Assembly (NCBI RefSeq): GCF_000938305.1 | Contig: NZ_JYMT01000041.1 | Coordinates: 1-64,000, forward strand | DNA length: 64,000 nt | Direction of reading: 5' to 3' | Source of the DNA: Bradyrhizobium sp. LTSP885 | GTDB taxonomy: Bacteria > Pseudomonadota > Alphaproteobacteria > Rhizobiales > Xanthobacteraceae | In this document: positions 61,707 through 64,000 of the stretch, one piece after another | Layout of the letters: every line of letters begins with the position of its first letter | Position numbering within the stretch: position 1 is the stretch's first letter | The notes under the pieces: generated by a model | What the model was told of the DNA's origin: nothing | The model's database searches: none | Seen by the model: only the letters and a program-made list of their open reading frames with translations | Position numbers and translations under genes: made by a program

Positions 61707-62860
61707 ACGGCCCGCTGCATGGTGGCCGCAAAGCTGGCCGCGAATGCGCTGACATTGTCCTCCTGATGCGGGACAATATTGCGGACGACAGGCGTGCCGG
61801 TCTGCTGTGACACCTGCATGAGATGGTCCGCCAGCGCGGCCGGGTCATCAACGCCGAAATACCGCGCAGCTCCCGCGGTCTGCTCACGGTGCACGCCGAT
61901 ATCAGACAGGATCATCGGAACACCGAACGATTTTGCCTCCTCCACGGTCGAGCTCCATCCCTCGAAGCGCGACGGGTTGACCATTGCGGTTGCGGCCCGC
62001 AACAGCGCGTAGACATGGGGAAAGGGAATGATGCCTACATGGCGGAAATGCGTCTCGAGACCGCGCTTGCATATATCGGCATTGATCTGATCGTAATAGC
62101 CTGGCTCGCGCCGATCCTCCGTGCTGCCGGATGCGCAAACCACAACGTCGACGCCGCGGTCTTTTAGGATCGCCAGGGCGTCGACGACCAACTGGTGGTT
62201 CTTGTGGCGATAGAACTGATTGGGCAGATAAAAATAGTTTTGCGGCAGGCCATAGCCAGCAATGACTTGCGCCGGATCCGCGTTCAGGAAGGCGAGTTGC
62301 GGCTGGGTTGCGAAGCGAACCACGTTGACGTTGTTTTTGACCCGTGGATAATAGGTCCTGAAATCACCTAGCGCGCTTTCGCTGCTCAGCATGATGGTCC
62401 TGCGTCCTGCGATCTGCATGCGGAAGCCGAACTCGCGCCGCCAGCGCGCAGCTCTTGGAAACAGATGCGGCAAAGATCGATGTTGCAGATCGGGGATCCA
62501 AGCGATCGCCGGGATCGGCAGCCGCCAGCCGAAGAAGCGCGCCGACTCGACGACCGCATCGATCCGCGCGGCCTGAAACGCCGCGTTGGCTTCGCGCGCC
62601 AGGCCGAGGGTGAGTGCCTTAGCTAGTTCGGGCTGGCCTTCGAAGGCATCCGATCGAACGATCTCAACGCCGGGAATCGCGGCAAGCTCGGCGAGTTCAC
62701 GCGCGTCGCCGCCGTTGCCGGCAAACACGACAGGAGCGAACTCGCCGGGCCGGAACCGGGCCAGCGCCGCGAACAGATTGCTCTGATAATTGTACCCGCC
62801 GGCCCAAAGGGTACGCGAGATGTAGTTGAACGCGATGCGCATCGGAGCTTGCGGTGTCAT
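61673..62860 (-). CDS. Glycosyltransferase family 4
   Basis: This 395-residue GT-B enzyme has an N-terminal RIAFNYISRTLWAGGYNYQ. In the C-terminal donor half are NYFYLPNQFYRHKNHQLVVDAL and NPSRFEGWSSTVEEAKSFGVPMI, the latter holding the family EX7E motif. AWIPDLQHRSLPHLFP is common in GT4 mannosyl- or rhamnosyltransferases. ATG 62860 overlaps the stop of the epimerase gene by four bases; an upstream open frame to 63025 is rejected because it lies in that gene. The 3' end overlaps the convergent membrane-protein gene by 34 bases. Confidence 0.88.
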   Translation of the reverse strand: MTPQAPMRIAFNYISRTLWAGGYNYQSNLFAALARFRPGEFAPVVFAGNGGDARELAELAAIPGVEIVRSDAFEGQPELAKALTLGLAREANAAFQAARIDAVVESARFFGWRLPIPAIAWIPDLQHRSLPHLFPRAARWRREFGFRMQIAGRRTIMLSSESALGDFRTYYPRVKNNVNVVRFATQPQLAFLNADPAQVIAGYGLPQNYFYLPNQFYRHKNHQLVVDALAILKDRGVDVVVCASGSTEDRREPGYYDQINADICKRGLETHFRHVGIIPFPHVYALLRAATAMVNPSRFEGWSSTVEEAKSFGVPMILSDIGVHREQTAGAARYFGVDDPAALADHLMQVSQQTGTPVVRNIVPHQEDNVSAFAASFAATMQRAVQRDVGRPGAG

Positions 62861-63786
62861 GAGGCCTGCTTCTTGAACCACGCCACATAGTCGACAAGGC
62901 CACGGTCGAGGGGAATCCTCCAATCGAACCCGATGCGGCGCAGGCTCTCGTCGTCGGCCAACAGGCTCACCGGATCTCCAGCCCTGCCGATCCCGGAGTA
63001 TCGCACGATAGTGTCGCCGCCCCACTGCCTGATCAGACCGTCCGCGATGTCGGCGACGCTCGTTCCTCGACCTGAACCACCATTGACGACACGGAATGCG
63101 TCCTGCGACGCTGGTTCCGCGACGCCGGCAAGCAATCTGGCGACATCACGAACATCGGTCCAATCCCGGATCTCCCGCCCTGTTCCGCCGAGATTCAGCG
63201 ACGGCACCTGCGCCTTCAGCCGCAAGCAGATGTCCCACAGCAGCTGTTTGCGGAGGTTGGGTCCGTAGACCGAGAACAGCCGCACGACAGTGCACCGGAT
63301 GCCGAACGAGTGGGCGTAGCTCCGGCACAATTGCTCCATCATGAGCTTGTGCTGGCCATAGGGCGACATCGGAGCCGGCACCGCACTCTCCGGGATCGAA
63401 CCGGAATGGTCGGCCCCGTAGACCGCCGCGCTTGACGCTGCGACGAGCGAGCAGTTCGGCGCGAACCCGCGCAACCATTCGAGCAGCCGGGCGGTGCTGG
63501 CGACGGTGCGGGAGAAATCCTCGAACGGCCGCTCGATCGACAGGCCCACCGACGATCCGCCGGCCAGATGGAACACCAGCGACGGCAGCCCATGCGCGGC
63601 CGCAAGCGCATTCAGATTGGCAGCGTCGACCTCGCCGTTGATCCAGCTCTGCAAACCGAGGCGGCGCGCCTCCGCGTCATCAACCGCCCCGTGGCCGACA
63701 CCATGGACCGCATGACCCGCGTCAGCCAATTCACGGACCAGATGGCGGCCGATAAACCCGTTCGCACCGGTGACCCAGATCGACAT
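62857..63786 (-). CDS. NAD-dependent sugar epimerase/dehydratase
   Basis: This 309-residue extended SDR begins SIWVTGANGFIGRHLVREL. It has FHLAGGSSVGLSI, VAASSAAVYGAD and SPYGQHKLMMEQ (YxxxK), and VVNGGSGRGTSVADIAD near the end. It is probably a UDP- or dTDP-sugar epimerase or 4-ketoreductase. The start at 63786 follows five bases after the stop of the next gene upstream, which runs off the window. It is coupled to the GT4 gene, and both may make and add the same sugar. Confidence 0.87.
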   Translation of the reverse strand: MSIWVTGANGFIGRHLVRELADAGHAVHGVGHGAVDDAEARRLGLQSWINGEVDAANLNALAAAHGLPSLVFHLAGGSSVGLSIERPFEDFSRTVASTARLLEWLRGFAPNCSLVAASSAAVYGADHSGSIPESAVPAPMSPYGQHKLMMEQLCRSYAHSFGIRCTVVRLFSVYGPNLRKQLLWDICLRLKAQVPSLNLGGTGREIRDWTDVRDVARLLAGVAEPASQDAFRVVNGGSGRGTSVADIADGLIRQWGGDTIVRYSGIGRAGDPVSLLADDESLRRIGFDWRIPLDRGLVDYVAWFKKQAS

Positions 63787-63790
63787 GCAC

Positions 63791-64000
63791 TCAAGCCTTG
63801 TGACAGACGAACGAATAGAGCCGGCCCGGCCGGTGGTCGAACCGTTCGGCAATCGAGAGCAGTGAGGCAAAGACGGAGCGCGACGCCAATGCGGTCCGCC
63901 ACACCGGCGCAACCGGAATTGTCCGCGTCAGCTTCGCCACGACGGCATCGCGCAACGTCTCCGGCGTATAGGGGAACAGATTGATCGGACTTTGCAGCGG
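63791..64000 (-). CDS. C-terminal end of a probable SAM methyltransferase (start outside window)
   Basis: The minus-strand frame open at the right edge encodes 69 residues and stops at 63791-63793. It reads LFPYTPETLRDAVVAKLTR and, further on, SVFASLLSIAERF, ending GRLYSFVCHKA. A final LYSFVCHK-like strand is common in class I methyltransferases that modify sugars or lipids, but no SAM-binding motif is within the window. It is the first visible gene of a unit that continues with the epimerase and GT4 genes. The frame is clearly coding; the family call is tentative. Confidence 0.6.
   Translation of the reverse strand, partial: PLQSPINLFPYTPETLRDAVVAKLTRTIPVAPVWRTALASRSVFASLLSIAERFDHRPGRLYSFVCHKA

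Overview
The window comes from a GC-rich alphaproteobacterium, most likely Bradyrhizobium or a close relative in the Nitrobacteraceae. This is inferred from strong G/C third-position bias, two complete branched-chain-amino-acid-type (Liv/HAAT) ABC transporters, and short palindromic intergenic repeats of the kind common in that group. No rRNA, tRNA, CRISPR array or insertion sequence was recognised.

Left part (1-29 kb), mostly metabolism and transport. A caspase-like protein is cut by the left edge. A minus-strand operon follows, with a Liv transporter (substrate-binding protein, two permeases, two ATPases) ending in a cobalamin-independent methionine-synthase-like protein. Next come a small lipoprotein and a tripartite RND efflux operon, transcribed in the order outer-membrane factor, adaptor, pump. 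A TetR regulator is divergent from it, and the gap between them holds two nearly identical operators. Then come purU, a HemD-like gene, the GDP-fucose genes gmd and fcl, and a Crp-family regulator. A second Liv operon has an acyl-CoA ligase between its ATPase and permease genes. An AGE-type sugar epimerase and a PaaK-like ligase, divergent from each other, close this part.

Right part (29-64 kb), a large surface-polysaccharide locus. It starts with an acyltransferase-3 protein, a small membrane-anchored protein, a Sel1-repeat protein, a GmhB-like phosphatase and a GT4 glycosyltransferase. A WbpB/WbpD/WbpE-like trio (sugar 3-oxidation, N-acetylation, amination) follows, then a GT-C membrane protein and a class III aminotransferase. 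The core is a legionaminic-acid-type nonulosonate pathway in two blocks. Block one is an eight-gene minus-strand operon at 40.8-47.8 kb: acetyltransferase, HisF-like, HisH-like, WbpG-like, SDR, PtmE-like, NeuD-like, LegI. The divergent genes legF, legG and a 2OG-Fe(II) oxygenase sit beside it. Block two, at 56.2-59.8 kb, holds legB, legC and a KpsS-like protein. Between and around the blocks are a flippase, two candidate polymerases, an FkbM methyltransferase, two epimerases, a GT4 transferase and the end of a probable methyltransferase.

Together the right-hand genes suggest a polysaccharide or glycan containing a CMP-activated legionaminic-acid-like sugar. An acetamidino group is probably installed by WbpG with ammonia from HisH/HisF. 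The HisF-like protein lacks the first catalytic aspartate of true HisF, which fits a role outside histidine synthesis.
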